A stretch of DNA of 64,000 bases from positions 124,001-188,000 of the forward strand of contig CAJQMR010000008.1 in the NCBI GenBank assembly GCA_905479495.1, read 5' to 3'. The position numbers were made by a program, and so were the translations under genes. The DNA comes from an uncultured Anaerolineae bacterium (GTDB taxonomy: Bacteria; Chloroflexota; Anaerolineae; Promineifilales; Promineifilaceae). Shown here piece by piece: positions 16,138 to 24,880 of the stretch (the stretch's first letter is position 1; each line of letters opens with the position of its first letter). The notes below the pieces were generated by a model, which saw nothing but the letters and a program-made list of their open reading frames with translations, did no database searches and was not told the origin of the DNA.

Positions 16138-17276
16138 TGGTTCACTCCTGAAAGCCATTCAGCCACGGTCTGCATGACGTGCTCTGGCTGGGAAAAAACG
16201 AGAAAATGATCCTCATTGGGGTAAATATGTGTGGTGACCTTGACGTCACCATGTTCCAAATTGGTAATGCGCTGTTCAACATAGCTGAGAGGGATACGTT
16301 TGTCAATTTCTCCAGAAATGACCAATATCGGCCGGTTGGCCCAGGCGGCCTGAAATGGGGCACTGTCTACGATGTTTGTGTCCATTACGGGTGAGAGAAA
16401 AATCAGCCCTTGAAACAGTTCTGGCGCCATTTGGGCCAGCTGCGAGACGCCCAGGCCGCCATTGGAAAGGCCTGCCAGGTAAATTTGATTTTCATCAATG
16501 TTCACCTGCTGTTTAGCATCGTCGATAGCCTGGAGGACGGTTTCGGCCCCGGCTGTGTTCCAGTTGCCAAAGCCATAGCTGGGGGCAATGATGACAAAAC
16601 CTTCCGCTTCGGCCAGTTTGGACCAGACCCAGGTGTACGCTTTGAAATTGCCGGCACTGCCGTGCAAGAAGATGATAGCAGGCAGCGGAGTTTCGGGCGC
16701 ATTTTGCGGCACATAAAGGTAATAGTGGCCCTCGTCAAACGGCCGTCCCCACAATTCTGCATATGCCAGATTCATGGCTGAACCCAGTTCATGAAAGTTC
16801 GGGTCTTGTTCCATTTCCCGATAAATATCCATCGTGAAGGCTGAAACACGCCGGGATTGCTCAACGGCGAGCAGCGAATCGACATAGGGCATGACGGCAA
16901 AGCCCAGGTTGATTTGTTCTGTCTCAGGAATGATGTTGCTGAGGTCGAAACGGCCGTATCCCCCGTCACGAAAATAGCGCTGGTGCACTGGTGAGTTGGG
17001 GCCAGGATCACCAGAAGGAGTTTGCAGGAAAACGGCCGTTGCCAGCACCACCAGTAAAATGGCAACAAGTCCAGATGTTCCGCGCAAAAATTTGTTCTGT
17101 TTTCTTTGGGAAAGGGCCAGCAGAGTGGGCAGCAGGACAGATAACAAACCAATGATTGCCAGCATTCGGCCAACGGCCGTTTGCGCATTAAACAGCAGCC
17201 AAGTGGCAAGCGGTGCCACCAGCAAAAAATAGCTGGCATAAAGTAATAAAAGCACCAGCTTGGATGCGTACTTCAT
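16134..17276 (-). CDS. Alpha/beta hydrolase with N-terminal membrane region
   Basis: A 380-residue protein starting at ATG 17276 (AAGGACC upstream). Residues 1-85 contain three helices (LVLLLLYASYFLLVAPLATW; MLAIIGLLSVLLPTLLAL; GLVAILLVVLATAVF), so the catalytic domain is membrane-tethered and probably exported. The hydrolase has IFLHGSAGNFKAY (oxyanion region), nucleophile elbow AGLSNGGLG, an acid candidate in SGEIDKRIP and the catalytic His in NEDHFLVFS, a complete triad. It resembles dienelactone hydrolase/poly-esterase families. The overlapping methyltransferase downstream and rluD 6 bp upstream suggest one operon with lspA. Confidence 0.85.
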   Translation of the reverse strand: MKYASKLVLLLLYASYFLLVAPLATWLLFNAQTAVGRMLAIIGLLSVLLPTLLALSQRKQNKFLRGTSGLVAILLVVLATAVFLQTPSGDPGPNSPVHQRYFRDGGYGRFDLSNIIPETEQINLGFAVMPYVDSLLAVEQSRRVSAFTMDIYREMEQDPNFHELGSAMNLAYAELWGRPFDEGHYYLYVPQNAPETPLPAIIFLHGSAGNFKAYTWVWSKLAEAEGFVIIAPSYGFGNWNTAGAETVLQAIDDAKQQVNIDENQIYLAGLSNGGLGVSQLAQMAPELFQGLIFLSPVMDTNIVDSAPFQAAWANRPILVISGEIDKRIPLSYVEQRITNLEHGDVKVTTHIYPNEDHFLVFSQPEHVMQTVAEWLSGVNQ

Positions 17277-17281
17277 GGTCC

Positions 17282-18199
17282 TTACTCAGCAAGCTGTTGC
17301 AGAACGGCATCGAGTTCGGGGGGGAGTTCGGCCTGAATGGTGATTTCTTCATCGTCCGACGGCCGTTTCACCCTTAACACCGCCGCATGTAAAAAATGTC
17401 GTCCCAAGCGGATGCTGGGCTTGCGACGGCCGTACACCTTGTCCCCCACAATGGGAAAACCAATGTAGGCTAGATGCACCCGAATCTGATGGGTGCGTCC
17501 GGTGAACAGCTCGCAGCGCAGCAGCGTGTAATCATCGTAGCCAGTGATGGTTGTGTACTGTGTTTGGGCCGGACGGCTGCGGGCCGAGCCGCCAAACGGG
17601 ATCACCGCCATCTTTTTGCGCTGGCGGGGGTCGCGGCCAATCGGCGCGTCAATGAGCGCCGTGGGCGGCTGCACCTGGCCTTCTACCAGCGCCAAATATT
17701 GCTTGCCTACTGTACGCTCTTTGAATTGGGCTTGCAGATGGCGCAGCGCCAGCTCGTTTTTGGCAATCACAATGAGGCCCGATGTTTCTTTATCCAGCCG
17801 GTGCACAATGCCGGGCCGCTTTTCCCCGCCGATGCCGGGCAGGTCGGGGCAGTGAGCCAACACGGCGTTCACCAACGTGCCACTGCTGTGCCCCACGGCG
17901 GGGTGCACCACCATTCCCGCTGGCTTGTTGATGATGAGCATGTCATCATCTTCATAGCGAATGTCTAGCGGAATGGCTTCGGGGAGCAGCTCGGTTTCTT
18001 CTGGTTCGGGCAGGGTGACAGTGACTTCTTCCCCCCCTTCCAGGCGCAGGTTGGCTTTGGCGGGACGGCCGTTTACCAAAATTTGCGCTTCCTTCAACAA
18101 GCGCTGAATTTGGGTGCGCGACAGGTCTGGCAGCTGCTCGGTGAGCACTTTGTCCAGTCGTTGACCGGGGGCATCCAGGTGTAAGGTTTGGCTATTCAT
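17282..18199 (-). CDS. rluD: RluA-family 23S rRNA pseudouridine synthase
   Basis: A 305-residue enzyme of RluD type. The start is ATG 18199 (MNSQTLHLDAPGQRLDKVL), inside the end of lspA with an 8-nt overlap; the longer track ORF runs through lspA. An S4 RNA-binding domain (residues 12-75, LSRTQIQRLLKEAQILVNG) is followed by the catalytic domain with HRLDKETSGLIVIAKN (catalytic Asp) and the family's TGRTHQIRVHLAYIGFPIVG. The symbol follows lspA-rluD adjacency, which is common in bacteria; RluC specificity cannot be excluded from sequence alone. Confidence 0.92.
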   Translation of the reverse strand: MNSQTLHLDAPGQRLDKVLTEQLPDLSRTQIQRLLKEAQILVNGRPAKANLRLEGGEEVTVTLPEPEETELLPEAIPLDIRYEDDDMLIINKPAGMVVHPAVGHSSGTLVNAVLAHCPDLPGIGGEKRPGIVHRLDKETSGLIVIAKNELALRHLQAQFKERTVGKQYLALVEGQVQPPTALIDAPIGRDPRQRKKMAVIPFGGSARSRPAQTQYTTITGYDDYTLLRCELFTGRTHQIRVHLAYIGFPIVGDKVYGRRKPSIRLGRHFLHAAVLRVKRPSDDEEITIQAELPPELDAVLQQLAE

Positions 18200-18809
18200 G
18201 AGTGGGATCGGTTTGAGGGGGAACGGCCGTTTCCAGCGGCATCTCTTGGTCATTTTCTGCTTGCTGGCGTGCCTTGTGCTCGCGAGATTCGCGCCACACC
18301 ATAATGCCCAGGATGACAGCCCCAGACACCACGGCCAGATCGGCCAAATTAAAAATGTACCAGGGGCCAATGTCAATGAAATCGGTGACGTGGCCAATGC
18401 GGAAGCGGTCGATCATGTTGCCCAGCGCGCCGCCCATTTGCAGCCCCAGCGCCAAACGCAGCAGCCGCTGGTTGCCTGGCAAAATGTGGTTGTAATAAAT
18501 AATCCCTAAACTCACCAGAATCGCCAGATAGCGAAAAATGTCGCCGCCCCCAGCAAACAGACCAAAGGTGGCCCCGGTGTTGTAGATGTGGAAGATACGG
18601 AACATAGATTCCAGGCTGGGAATGGGGGCGTATACTTCAAACAGAGCCAGATTGCTCTCGACGAGGTATTTGGTGAATTGATCCAGGCCAATCGCCACCA
18701 GCGCGACAATAAAGAGAATTAACCGTTCTGAGATGGCGGCAGGTGGTTGTTTTTTTTGCAGAACGGCCGTTTCGGGTTCGGCCGTTGGTGTCATTTCAGG
18801 TTCATTCAT
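18192..18809 (-). CDS. lspA: Lipoprotein signal peptidase (signal peptidase II)
   Basis: A 205-residue inner-membrane aspartyl peptidase that cleaves the signal peptide of diacylglyceryl-modified lipoproteins. Four helices are visible. The catalytic Asp pair sits in GALGNMIDRFRIGHVTDFID and IFNLADLAVVSGA. It has a long, charged N-terminal extension (about 30 residues) and a hydrophilic C-terminal tail of about 45 residues (RESREHKARQQAEND), longer than the usual 150-170. Substrates in this window include the DUF4349, PstS-like and FbpA-like lipoproteins. It overlaps rluD. Confidence 0.95.
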   Translation of the reverse strand: MNEPEMTPTAEPETAVLQKKQPPAAISERLILFIVALVAIGLDQFTKYLVESNLALFEVYAPIPSLESMFRIFHIYNTGATFGLFAGGGDIFRYLAILVSLGIIYYNHILPGNQRLLRLALGLQMGGALGNMIDRFRIGHVTDFIDIGPWYIFNLADLAVVSGAVILGIMVWRESREHKARQQAENDQEMPLETAVPPQTDPTHE

Positions 18810-18832
18810 AGTTGAATTTTACCAATCCCCGA

Positions 18833-19528
18833 TCAAGTTTGCGAGTTGGTGCTTTTTTGGGCAATAAAAACGGTGACAGCGCTGCGCTCTAGTTGAATTT
18901 GCTCAATGGTGATCTGGAAGCCCGCTGCTACAAATCGCTGGCGAAATGGCTCCCAAAGATCAGGGGCGGGCCAATTGTGGGCTTTATCCACGCTAAAAGC
19001 ATCGCTGCGTTGGCCGGTAATGCGAAACAGCCAATCAATCAGCCGGTGCCCCAGGCCATGGCCGGTAAGATGCCCTTCCGGCACAACAACGAGACGGCCG
19101 TCTGCCCGCAGTACCCGGTAAATTGCCGCCAAACTGTCTGGATCAACAATGTAGTCGGTGGGGAAGGTGGAGAGGACGGTGTGGAAAACGGCCGTTTGCA
19201 GCGGCAAATCCTGCACTTTGGCCCGGATCAAATTAGTAGGCAGCTTGTTTCTGTGCAGTCGGCGCTGCGCCTGCCGCCCCATGTGCGGTGATAAGTCCAC
19301 GCCAACCACCATGTGCCCCACAGATTGCAGTTCCATAAGCAAATGGCCCGGTCCGTGCCCAATTTCCAAAATGGTTGGCCCCTGCACAAACGGCAGCGCC
19401 GCCCGTTGCCAGCGCCCCCATTCACCCAGCGACACCAGCCAGCTAACCAGATCATACGTCCAGGCCAGCTCATAATACAGCAGGCGAAAACCAAAGCGAA
19501 CGAATGCAATCCACAGCTTACGAATCAT
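18833..19528 (-). CDS. Class I SAM-dependent methyltransferase
   Basis: A 231-residue methyltransferase. ATG 19528 is preferred; an in-frame GTG at 19537 is the alternative. A hydrophobic, aromatic N-terminus (WIAFVRFGFRLLYYELAWTYDLV) suggests a membrane or lipid surface. Motif I is ILEIGHGPGHLL, followed by VVGVDLSPHM and a motif IV-like VLSTFPTDYIVDPD. The YYELAWTYD segment is typical of the UbiE/Coq5-like group that acts on lipids or quinones. The substrate is unassigned. It lies 23 bp upstream of lspA on the same strand and may head that operon. Confidence 0.82.
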   Translation of the reverse strand: MIRKLWIAFVRFGFRLLYYELAWTYDLVSWLVSLGEWGRWQRAALPFVQGPTILEIGHGPGHLLMELQSVGHMVVGVDLSPHMGRQAQRRLHRNKLPTNLIRAKVQDLPLQTAVFHTVLSTFPTDYIVDPDSLAAIYRVLRADGRLVVVPEGHLTGHGLGHRLIDWLFRITGQRSDAFSVDKAHNWPAPDLWEPFRQRFVAAGFQITIEQIQLERSAVTVFIAQKSTNSQT

Positions 19529-19547
19529 GAACCTCACATCAAAAGCA

Positions 19548-19635
19548 AATCACGAATTTAACGAATGAACGAATGCGCCGAATAAAATGGTGACAAAATT
19601 CGTGATATTCGTCTATTTGTCCCATTCGTGATTCA
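19548..19635. repeat. CACGAAT-word hairpin (copy 1)
   Basis: AATCACGAATTTAACGAATG words (19548-19580) are complementary to AATTCGTGATATTCGTC and CCCATTCGTGATT words (19598-19633). It lies in the divergent gap between the methyltransferase and phosphofructokinase genes. Related copies are at 43882 and 46950. Confidence 0.85.
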
Positions 19636-19711
19636 TCTCTCCACATGCCAGAAGCGGCGACCGATTGTATACTTGATCCGGTCATTGCCGAAACAAAGAA
19701 AGGATTTATTC

Positions 19712-20812
19712 ATGGAGATTAAACGAATCGGTATTAATACCGGTGGTGGGGATGCGCCTGGCCTCAATGCAGTTATCCGGGCGATTGTACTGGCGGCTGT
19801 GCAGCGCGGTTGGGAATGTGTGGGCATTCGTGACGGTTACAATGGGCTGCTGATGCCTGAGAATTATCCCGACGGTGGTCTCATGACTTTGACCCCCGAT
19901 GTGGTGCGCGGGATTACACACCTGGGCGGCACCATTTTAGGCACTACCAATCGGGGCAACCCTCTGGCGTATCCCGTTTTGGGGGAAGATGGCCAATATC
20001 ATGAGGTTGATCGCTCCGATGAACTGCTAGACCGGTTTGCCGAACACAAGCTGGATGCACTGGTGGCTATCGGTGGGGATGGTTCGTTAGGCATTGCCGG
20101 GGCGCTGGCCGAAAAGGGGCTGCGCGTGGTTGGGGTGCCCAAAACTATCGACAATGATTTAGACAAGACGGTGGCGACGTTTGGTTTTAATACGGCCGTC
20201 TACTTTGCCACCGAATGCATTGATCGCCTGCACACAACGGCCGCATCGCACCAGCGCATTATGGTAGTGGAAGTAATGGGGCGGTATGCCGGCTGGATTG
20301 CTCTGAATTCCGGCGTGGCAGGCTCAGCCGATGTCATTTTATTGCCCGAGATTCCCTACGACATCAATAAGGTTGCGGAGAAGGTTCAGTCTCGTGAAGC
20401 ACATGGGCGAGACTTTTCCATTGTGGTGGTGGCCGAGGGCGCACGGCCCATCGGTGGCGATTTGTCTATCATTGGCAAATCGATAGGGCAGGCGGAGCGG
20501 CTCGGGGGCGTCGGGCAAAAAGTGGGTGCGGCGTTGGAAGCGCTTACGGGTAAAGAAACACGCGTCGTGGTGCTGGGGCATCTACTGCGCGGTGGCAAAC
20601 CCACGGCGTATGACCGTCTGTTGTCTCTGCGCTTTGGCGCGGCGGCTGTGCGCGCTCTGGCCGAAGGCGCAACGGGTGTTATGGTGGCGCTCGATCCGCC
20701 CACGGTGAATTATGTACCTTTGTCTGAGGTTTCCGGCCGTATGAAGCAAGTGCCGTTGGACTGCGACACCATCCTTACTGGTCGCGATTTGGGAACTTCC
20801 TTCGGAGACTAA
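19712..20812 (+). CDS. pfkA: 6-phosphofructokinase
   Basis: A 366-residue PfkA-type enzyme phosphorylating fructose 6-phosphate in glycolysis. ATG 19712 follows AAAGAAAGGATTTATTC; the track start 84 nt upstream is ignored. The ATP/PPi-site motif is AIGGDGSLGIAG. The catalytic loop is GVPKTIDNDLDKTVATFGF, and the sugar-phosphate segments VEVMGRYAGWIALNSG and LGHLLRGGKPTAYDR follow. GGDGS (not GGDDT) favours ATP over pyrophosphate as donor. It belongs to the longer group III-like forms. A -10-like TATACT lies at 19668. Confidence 0.93.
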   Translation: MEIKRIGINTGGGDAPGLNAVIRAIVLAAVQRGWECVGIRDGYNGLLMPENYPDGGLMTLTPDVVRGITHLGGTILGTTNRGNPLAYPVLGEDGQYHEVDRSDELLDRFAEHKLDALVAIGGDGSLGIAGALAEKGLRVVGVPKTIDNDLDKTVATFGFNTAVYFATECIDRLHTTAASHQRIMVVEVMGRYAGWIALNSGVAGSADVILLPEIPYDINKVAEKVQSREAHGRDFSIVVVAEGARPIGGDLSIIGKSIGQAERLGGVGQKVGAALEALTGKETRVVVLGHLLRGGKPTAYDRLLSLRFGAAAVRALAEGATGVMVALDPPTVNYVPLSEVSGRMKQVPLDCDTILTGRDLGTSFGD

Positions 20813-20894
20813 ACCAAACAATAGCTGCCTGATAGCTTTTCACCGGCCGAAATGTCAGTGGATAAGTTTTGTTTGGCAGAAACTTGAATTTTTT

Positions 20895-21623
20895 ATGGCT
20901 TTAACACAACAACGACGGGCCATCTTCCATTTGCTGGATGAAGCAAATCCAGCCGATGGCATGGCCGCTTATTTTGCTTTTTATCACCCAGACAACCGCA
21001 CGATTTTACGGCCGTATCCCTACAGCGCACCACGGGCCAAAGGATATGTTGCTTTGTCACGTACAGGGATGGATTTATTTCGGCCGTTTGTTACCCTGCG
21101 CCTGCCCATCCACGATATGCAAACCAGCACAGATGTGATTTACGAGGCGATTGATGTGGGAATGGCTGTTATCCTCAATGCCCCCGCTCGCTATGCCCCT
21201 TTGCTGCATGCCCTGTTCGACATTCAAACGGAAGAAAATCTAAGCCTGTATCAATTACGGCCGTCCAGCTTTCAGCCCATCATCAACGTTTTGGTAACAC
21301 AAGATAAAGCGCCCAACGGCTTGCCCCGTTTCCTCATTCGTGACCGGGAGAATGATGTCATCGGCGCATCAGCTACGCTTAACTGGCAGTCTCCCAGCTA
21401 TGCTGAGATTGGTGTGACCACCCAGCCCGGTTACCGGCGGCGCGGTTGGGGACGTAGTGTCGTCTCTGCCATGGCCAATTATTTGCTGGAAAACGGCCGT
21501 ACCCCCCTTTATGTGGTTGCCCAAAATAACGAGGCGTCCATCCAATTGGCAGAGAGCGTTGGCTTCAGCGATAGTGGCGTGCGCGAAATCATGATACAGG
21601 CTGTACTCCGGTCGCCCCCCTGA
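20895..21623 (+). CDS. GNAT family N-acetyltransferase
   Basis: A 242-residue protein starting at ATG 20895 without an obvious binding site. The C-terminal 110 residues are a GNAT domain: a beta strand with IGASATLNWQSPSYAEIGV, the acetyl-CoA loop TQPGYRRRGWGRSVVSAM and a final NEASIQLAESVGF segment. The N-terminal half (residues 1-130) is weakly related and probably contributes the substrate site. The substrate is unknown. It is 82 bp downstream of pfkA and could be co-transcribed. Confidence 0.82.
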   Translation: MALTQQRRAIFHLLDEANPADGMAAYFAFYHPDNRTILRPYPYSAPRAKGYVALSRTGMDLFRPFVTLRLPIHDMQTSTDVIYEAIDVGMAVILNAPARYAPLLHALFDIQTEENLSLYQLRPSSFQPIINVLVTQDKAPNGLPRFLIRDRENDVIGASATLNWQSPSYAEIGVTTQPGYRRRGWGRSVVSAMANYLLENGRTPLYVVAQNNEASIQLAESVGFSDSGVREIMIQAVLRSPP

Positions 21624-21760
21624 TCCGTGTTTCCCCTTTTTTTCACCAGCTTTCACGCGAATTTCATAGACATTGCCCTGCTTCAATGATAATTTCTTTA
21701 CTAGCATGAGCGGTACAGGAATTAAAGAAAGCGATGTATTGGTAATTTTTTGTTTCAGCA

Positions 21761-21801
21761 AAGCACCATAAGCCCTTGCCGCTAGGGTTTAGGTGCTTTT
21801 T
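21761..21801 (+). terminator. Hairpin and U-tract between GNAT and cold-shock genes
   Basis: AAGCACC and AAGCCCT pair with AGGGTTT and GGTGCTT around TGCCGCT, ending in TTTTT. It could end the GNAT transcript, or act in the cold-shock leader, because it lies only 31 nt before that gene's ATG. Confidence 0.7.
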
Positions 21802-21831
21802 GCAATGTGTACTCAACGCGGAGGTAACGGA

Positions 21832-22062
21832 ATGAGTAAACGAACTGGTATGGTTAAATGGTTTAGTCGCTTGAAAGGGTACGGGTTCATTAACCCTGAT
21901 GATGGTGGGCAGGAAGTGTTTGTACACTACTCCGCGATTGAAGGGGATGGCTACCGCAACCTTTACGAAGGGGATCGGGTTGATTTTGAGCTGGTTGATA
22001 AGGGGCGTGGCCCCCAAGCTCAAAGCGTCACGGCTAAGCGCAGCTTTGGCCCTTCTGAGTAA
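21832..22062 (+). CDS. csp: Cold shock domain protein
   Basis: A 76-residue CspA-type single-stranded nucleic-acid-binding protein. ATG 21832 follows GCGGAGGTAACGG; the track start is upstream and lacks a site. RNP1 is KGYGFINPD and RNP2 is VFVHYSAI; the protein starts KRTGMVKWFSRLKGYGFI as in the family. It is slightly longer than usual between RNP2 and the end. Cold-shock proteins melt mRNA structure during growth or cold adaptation. It has its own terminator, so it is probably monocistronic. Confidence 0.95.
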   Translation: MSKRTGMVKWFSRLKGYGFINPDDGGQEVFVHYSAIEGDGYRNLYEGDRVDFELVDKGRGPQAQSVTAKRSFGPSE

Positions 22063-22091
22063 TAGGTAAGACCCCAATCAAATTATAGTTT

Positions 22092-22140
22092 CCCTCTGGC
22101 ATCCTGGTTTTAGCCAAATGTCCAGGGGGATTTTTATTTT
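22092..22140 (+). terminator. Rho-independent terminator of the cold-shock gene
   Basis: CCCTCTGGCAT (22092-22102) pairs with ATGTCCAGGGGG (22118-22129), with one bulge and one wobble pair, followed by a T-rich tract (TTTTTATTTT). Confidence 0.85.
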
Positions 22141-22169
22141 AATGCGATGAAAATGGGTCTTACAGACTA

Positions 22170-22198
22170 TTTACCTGTGCCCAAGCCTCTCATACAAT
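22170..22198 (+). promoter_or_regulatory. Promoter giving a leaderless response-regulator mRNA
   Basis: TTTACC (22170-22175), a 17-nt spacer, then TACAAT (22193-22198). The ATG of the receiver protein begins 7 nt after the -10 box, at the expected transcription start. Confidence 0.65.
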
Positions 22199-22204
22199 GG
22201 AGTC

Positions 22205-22600
22205 ATGGCAACACATCCACTCACGCAAGAACCGAAAATCCTGGTCGTTGATGATGAGCAATCGTTAGTAAACCTCTGCTTGCTTATTTTAGAGCAGGCA
22301 GGTTACAAAGTGCGTGGTGCGCTCAATGGCAAACAGGCGCTGCAAATGGTGGGGGATGAGATGCCAGACCTCATTTTGCTTGATGTGATGATGCCAGGGA
22401 TGGATGGTATCGAAGTCTGCCGCCGCATTCGTGAATTGGGACCCGCCCAACGGCCGTATATCCTCATGTACACCGCCGACGACCGTCATTACACCAAAAC
22501 TGAAAGCATCAATGCCGGAGCCACGGACTTCATTTCCAAAGATACCCCCATCTTTGATTTGCCCGGCAAGATTAAGAACTACCTGACCCCTACAGCTTAG
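22205..22600 (+). CDS. Stand-alone response regulator receiver
   Basis: A 131-residue protein consisting of one receiver (REC) domain and no output domain. VVDDEQ supplies the acidic pocket, LILLDVMMPGMDG the phospho-acceptor Asp, MYTADD the switch Thr and FISKDTP the conserved Lys. Such proteins relay phosphate between kinases or bind motility or signalling targets; the two large kinases in this window are candidate partners by proximity only. Its stop overlaps the end of the converging flavoprotein gene by 11 nt. No ribosome binding site is present, consistent with a leaderless mRNA. Confidence 0.92.
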   Translation: MATHPLTQEPKILVVDDEQSLVNLCLLILEQAGYKVRGALNGKQALQMVGDEMPDLILLDVMMPGMDGIEVCRRIRELGPAQRPYILMYTADDRHYTKTESINAGATDFISKDTPIFDLPGKIKNYLTPTA

Positions 22601-23765
22601 TTAGGAACGTTTTTGCCAGCTGGCTGTTTTCTTTCATCCTTCGCACCAAAAAATCCACTAAAATTGGAAAACGCATAAACGTTCGCTGCATCCAGGAGGA
22701 GTTACGCATACTTTCCCACATGTGGTCATGGCAAAGCGTTTCATACACCTGCATTTTACTGCGAGAGACGTCATTCGCCTTTAATGCTTCGTCCGCTACC
22801 TGGGCTGCCAGTTCCGCAGAAACCAGTCCATTGTGAATGCCGCCGCCAGTTAAGGGATTAATAAATCCTGCGGCATCCCCTACTAAAATGGCCCCATCAA
22901 ATACGTGACGCAGATGTTTTTGCGATCCGAAATTAAGCTGCCAGGTGGCTACATCTCGCAGTTGCCCCCCGCGCAGCAGGCGCTTTTTGATCTCAGGACG
23001 CTCTAGAAAATCATGCAGCATTTGCTCCAGGTTGTATTTTCTCTTGCGGAAATGATCCAGACGCATGCCCAGGCCAATATTGGCCTTGTTTTCACCGATG
23101 GGGAAGATCCAAGCGTAGCCGGGCAAAATATCCTTGTACAGATAAAACTCTACCTCTTTGGGCAGCTCTTCAATATCGTCAATGTAGGCACGGAGGGCAA
23201 CTGCTCGATGGCTGTCCACATGCTGCTCATTTTTGGGGCGAAGATTGCGGGCCACAACGGAGGTCACGCCATCCGCACCAATGACCAGCTTGGCACGCAA
23301 ATCATGGGTACGGCCATTTGCCTGCACTTTCATCCCCACCACTTTGCCATTTTCTACAATGGGTGCTTTGGCTTGTGCCTGGCAAAATTCAGCGCCAGAG
23401 GCCACCGCGTGTTCTTGAATAAGCGCATCAAAGTAAATACGTGGGGCAACATAAGAGTCGCTTCCCAGCTTGCCATGGTTGAATTTTGCGTGTAATTCGT
23501 GGCCACGAGGAGAAACAAGCATCATGCCTTCTAACGGATACAGTTCACCGCGCTCTACTGCCTTTTCTATTTTTTCGCGCATGCCTAACCGCCACAGTAG
23601 TTCAATTGCGCCAGCCGGGACAGCATCGCCACAGGTTTTGTCGCGGGGGAATTGATGACGGTCTAAAAGAAGCACATCATATCCTTTTTGGGCCAGCGCA
23701 GCGGCGGCCGTTGCCCCCGCTGGCCCCGCTCCCACGACAATTACATCACGCTCAGTCACACTCAT
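22590..23765 (-). CDS. Geranylgeranyl reductase family FAD oxidoreductase
   Basis: A 391-residue flavoprotein starting at ATG 23765. The FAD Rossmann motif VVGAGPAGATAAAAL is at residues 10-24, the family motif FPRDKTCGDAVPAGA at about 38, the ATG/DG region VIGADGVTS near 160 and GDAAGFINPLTGGGIHNGL near 290. Family members reduce isoprenoid chains (archaeal lipids, menaquinone, chlorophyll side chain) or oxidise related substrates. No pigment or archaeal-lipid genes are nearby, so menaquinone or polyprenol reduction is the reasonable guess. Confidence 0.87.
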   Translation of the reverse strand: MSVTERDVIVVGAGPAGATAAAALAQKGYDVLLLDRHQFPRDKTCGDAVPAGAIELLWRLGMREKIEKAVERGELYPLEGMMLVSPRGHELHAKFNHGKLGSDSYVAPRIYFDALIQEHAVASGAEFCQAQAKAPIVENGKVVGMKVQANGRTHDLRAKLVIGADGVTSVVARNLRPKNEQHVDSHRAVALRAYIDDIEELPKEVEFYLYKDILPGYAWIFPIGENKANIGLGMRLDHFRKRKYNLEQMLHDFLERPEIKKRLLRGGQLRDVATWQLNFGSQKHLRHVFDGAILVGDAAGFINPLTGGGIHNGLVSAELAAQVADEALKANDVSRSKMQVYETLCHDHMWESMRNSSWMQRTFMRFPILVDFLVRRMKENSQLAKTFLTKL

Positions 23766-23875
23766 TTTGCTCTTTTCTCCTACTTATAAACGTAAACCGC
23801 AGATACTCTTTGGGATTCTAAAAACTTGTTACGGTTATGTAGATATGAGTCAAGGTTACAAACTTGACCTACGAT

Positions 23876-24343
23876 CTATAACCCTTCACGCTGGCGAATG
23901 GTTTCTAACAGTCCCCGACAACCATCGGCCACGAGCTGGTAGACGTATTCAAAATTGTTGGTGTAGTACGGGTCTGGAACGTCAGATTCTGCATTTTGGC
24001 TAGAGAAATCCAGAAGGCGATGTTGGTTGGAATGATTACCGAACTGGCGGCGCAGGTTGTTGCTATTGCTCTGGTCCATGGTGATGATGTAGGTTTGTGG
24101 ATCAGCCATATCTTGCGCAGTGACCTGGCGGGCACGGCCGTTATAGACAATGCCATGTTCGTTTAAGATTGCCCTGGTGCCAGGATGCGCTTTTTCGCCA
24201 ATGTGCCAGCTGCCGGTACCAGCAGAATCGATGTGAAACTTGTCCGTAAGTCCAGCCTCATCCACCAGCTGTTGGAATACCGCTTCAGCCATTGGCGAAC
24301 GACAAATGTTGCCCAGGCAAACAAAGAGGACGTTGATTGTCAT
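23876..24343 (-). CDS. Low-molecular-weight protein tyrosine phosphatase
   Basis: A 155-residue phosphatase. ATG 24343 follows GGAGAACCC; the track start lies 42 nt upstream. The P-loop VCLGNICRSPMAEAVF gives the C-x5-R nucleophile site at residues 8-15. DVPDPYY carries the catalytic acid Asp. Members remove phosphate from Tyr residues of kinases and envelope polymer regulators, and some act as arsenate reductases; the substrate here is unknown. It stands alone between rnpB and the reductase gene. Confidence 0.92.
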   Translation of the reverse strand: MTINVLFVCLGNICRSPMAEAVFQQLVDEAGLTDKFHIDSAGTGSWHIGEKAHPGTRAILNEHGIVYNGRARQVTAQDMADPQTYIITMDQSNSNNLRRQFGNHSNQHRLLDFSSQNAESDVPDPYYTNNFEYVYQLVADGCRGLLETIRQREGL

Positions 24344-24361
24344 GGGTTCTCCTTTTTCTGT

Positions 24362-24432
24362 GGTCGGTGAACCGTAATCGGTCATCTGTAATCACTTTTA
24401 CTGATTACTGACCACCGATTACTGATTACCGA
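24362..24432. repeat. CGGTAATC-word hairpin after rnpB (copy 1)
   Basis: GGTCGGTGAACCGTAATCGG and GTCATCTGTAATCA (24362-24394) are complementary to TGATTACTGACCACCGATTA and CTGATTACCG (24401-24431). It begins 5 nt beyond the rnpB 3' end on the minus strand. A one-armed relative is at 28007. Confidence 0.85.
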
Positions 24433-24436
24433 GTTG

Positions 24437-24844
24437 CCAAGTTCGCCTATAAGCCGCATTCTGTCTCATTTGCAAGGCTCGCGCATTGCAAACGTAGTGA
24501 TCATCTATCTGGGAGTGTTATTGCTAACACCCTCGTGCGACCTACCCGGACGTCAGATGGGACGAGCCGCCCCTTCGCCCTGCTTGGTCTTGCTCCCGGT
24601 GGGGTTTGCCTGGCCAGCGACATTACGGCCGCTGCCGGTGGTCTCTTACACCACCGTTTCACCCTCACTGGCGAATGCCACGACAACTTTCGTTGCCTGG
24701 CAATCACTAGCAATATACCTCTCTGTTGCACTGTTCCGTCGGGTCACCCCGCCCGGCCGTTAGCCGGCACCGTGCTCTGTGGAGTGCGGACTTTCCTCAG
24801 CCAGGTGTCAGAGACACCCAACCGCGATCACTCAGCCAACTTGG
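24437..24844 (-). ncRNA. rnpB: RNase P RNA, bacterial type A
   Basis: The universally conserved 5' segment GAGGAAAGTCCGCACTCC (antisense at about 24780-24800) and the 3' segment ACAGAATGCGGCTTATAGGC (antisense near 24450-24470) are both present at the expected spacing. The P1 helix is formed by CCAAGTT at the 5' end and AACTTGG at the 3' end, which sets the boundaries at about 408 nt. It is the ribozyme that matures tRNA 5' ends. ORFs called inside it are spurious. Confidence 0.96.
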
Positions 24845-24880
24845 TACCGTGATCGTAGCATTGGCGGATGGGGGGTGCAA

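Noticed and set aside
24434-24763. ORFs inside 24434-24852
   Set aside because: They lie in the RNase P RNA gene, which has the conserved structural core; no coding signal is needed.
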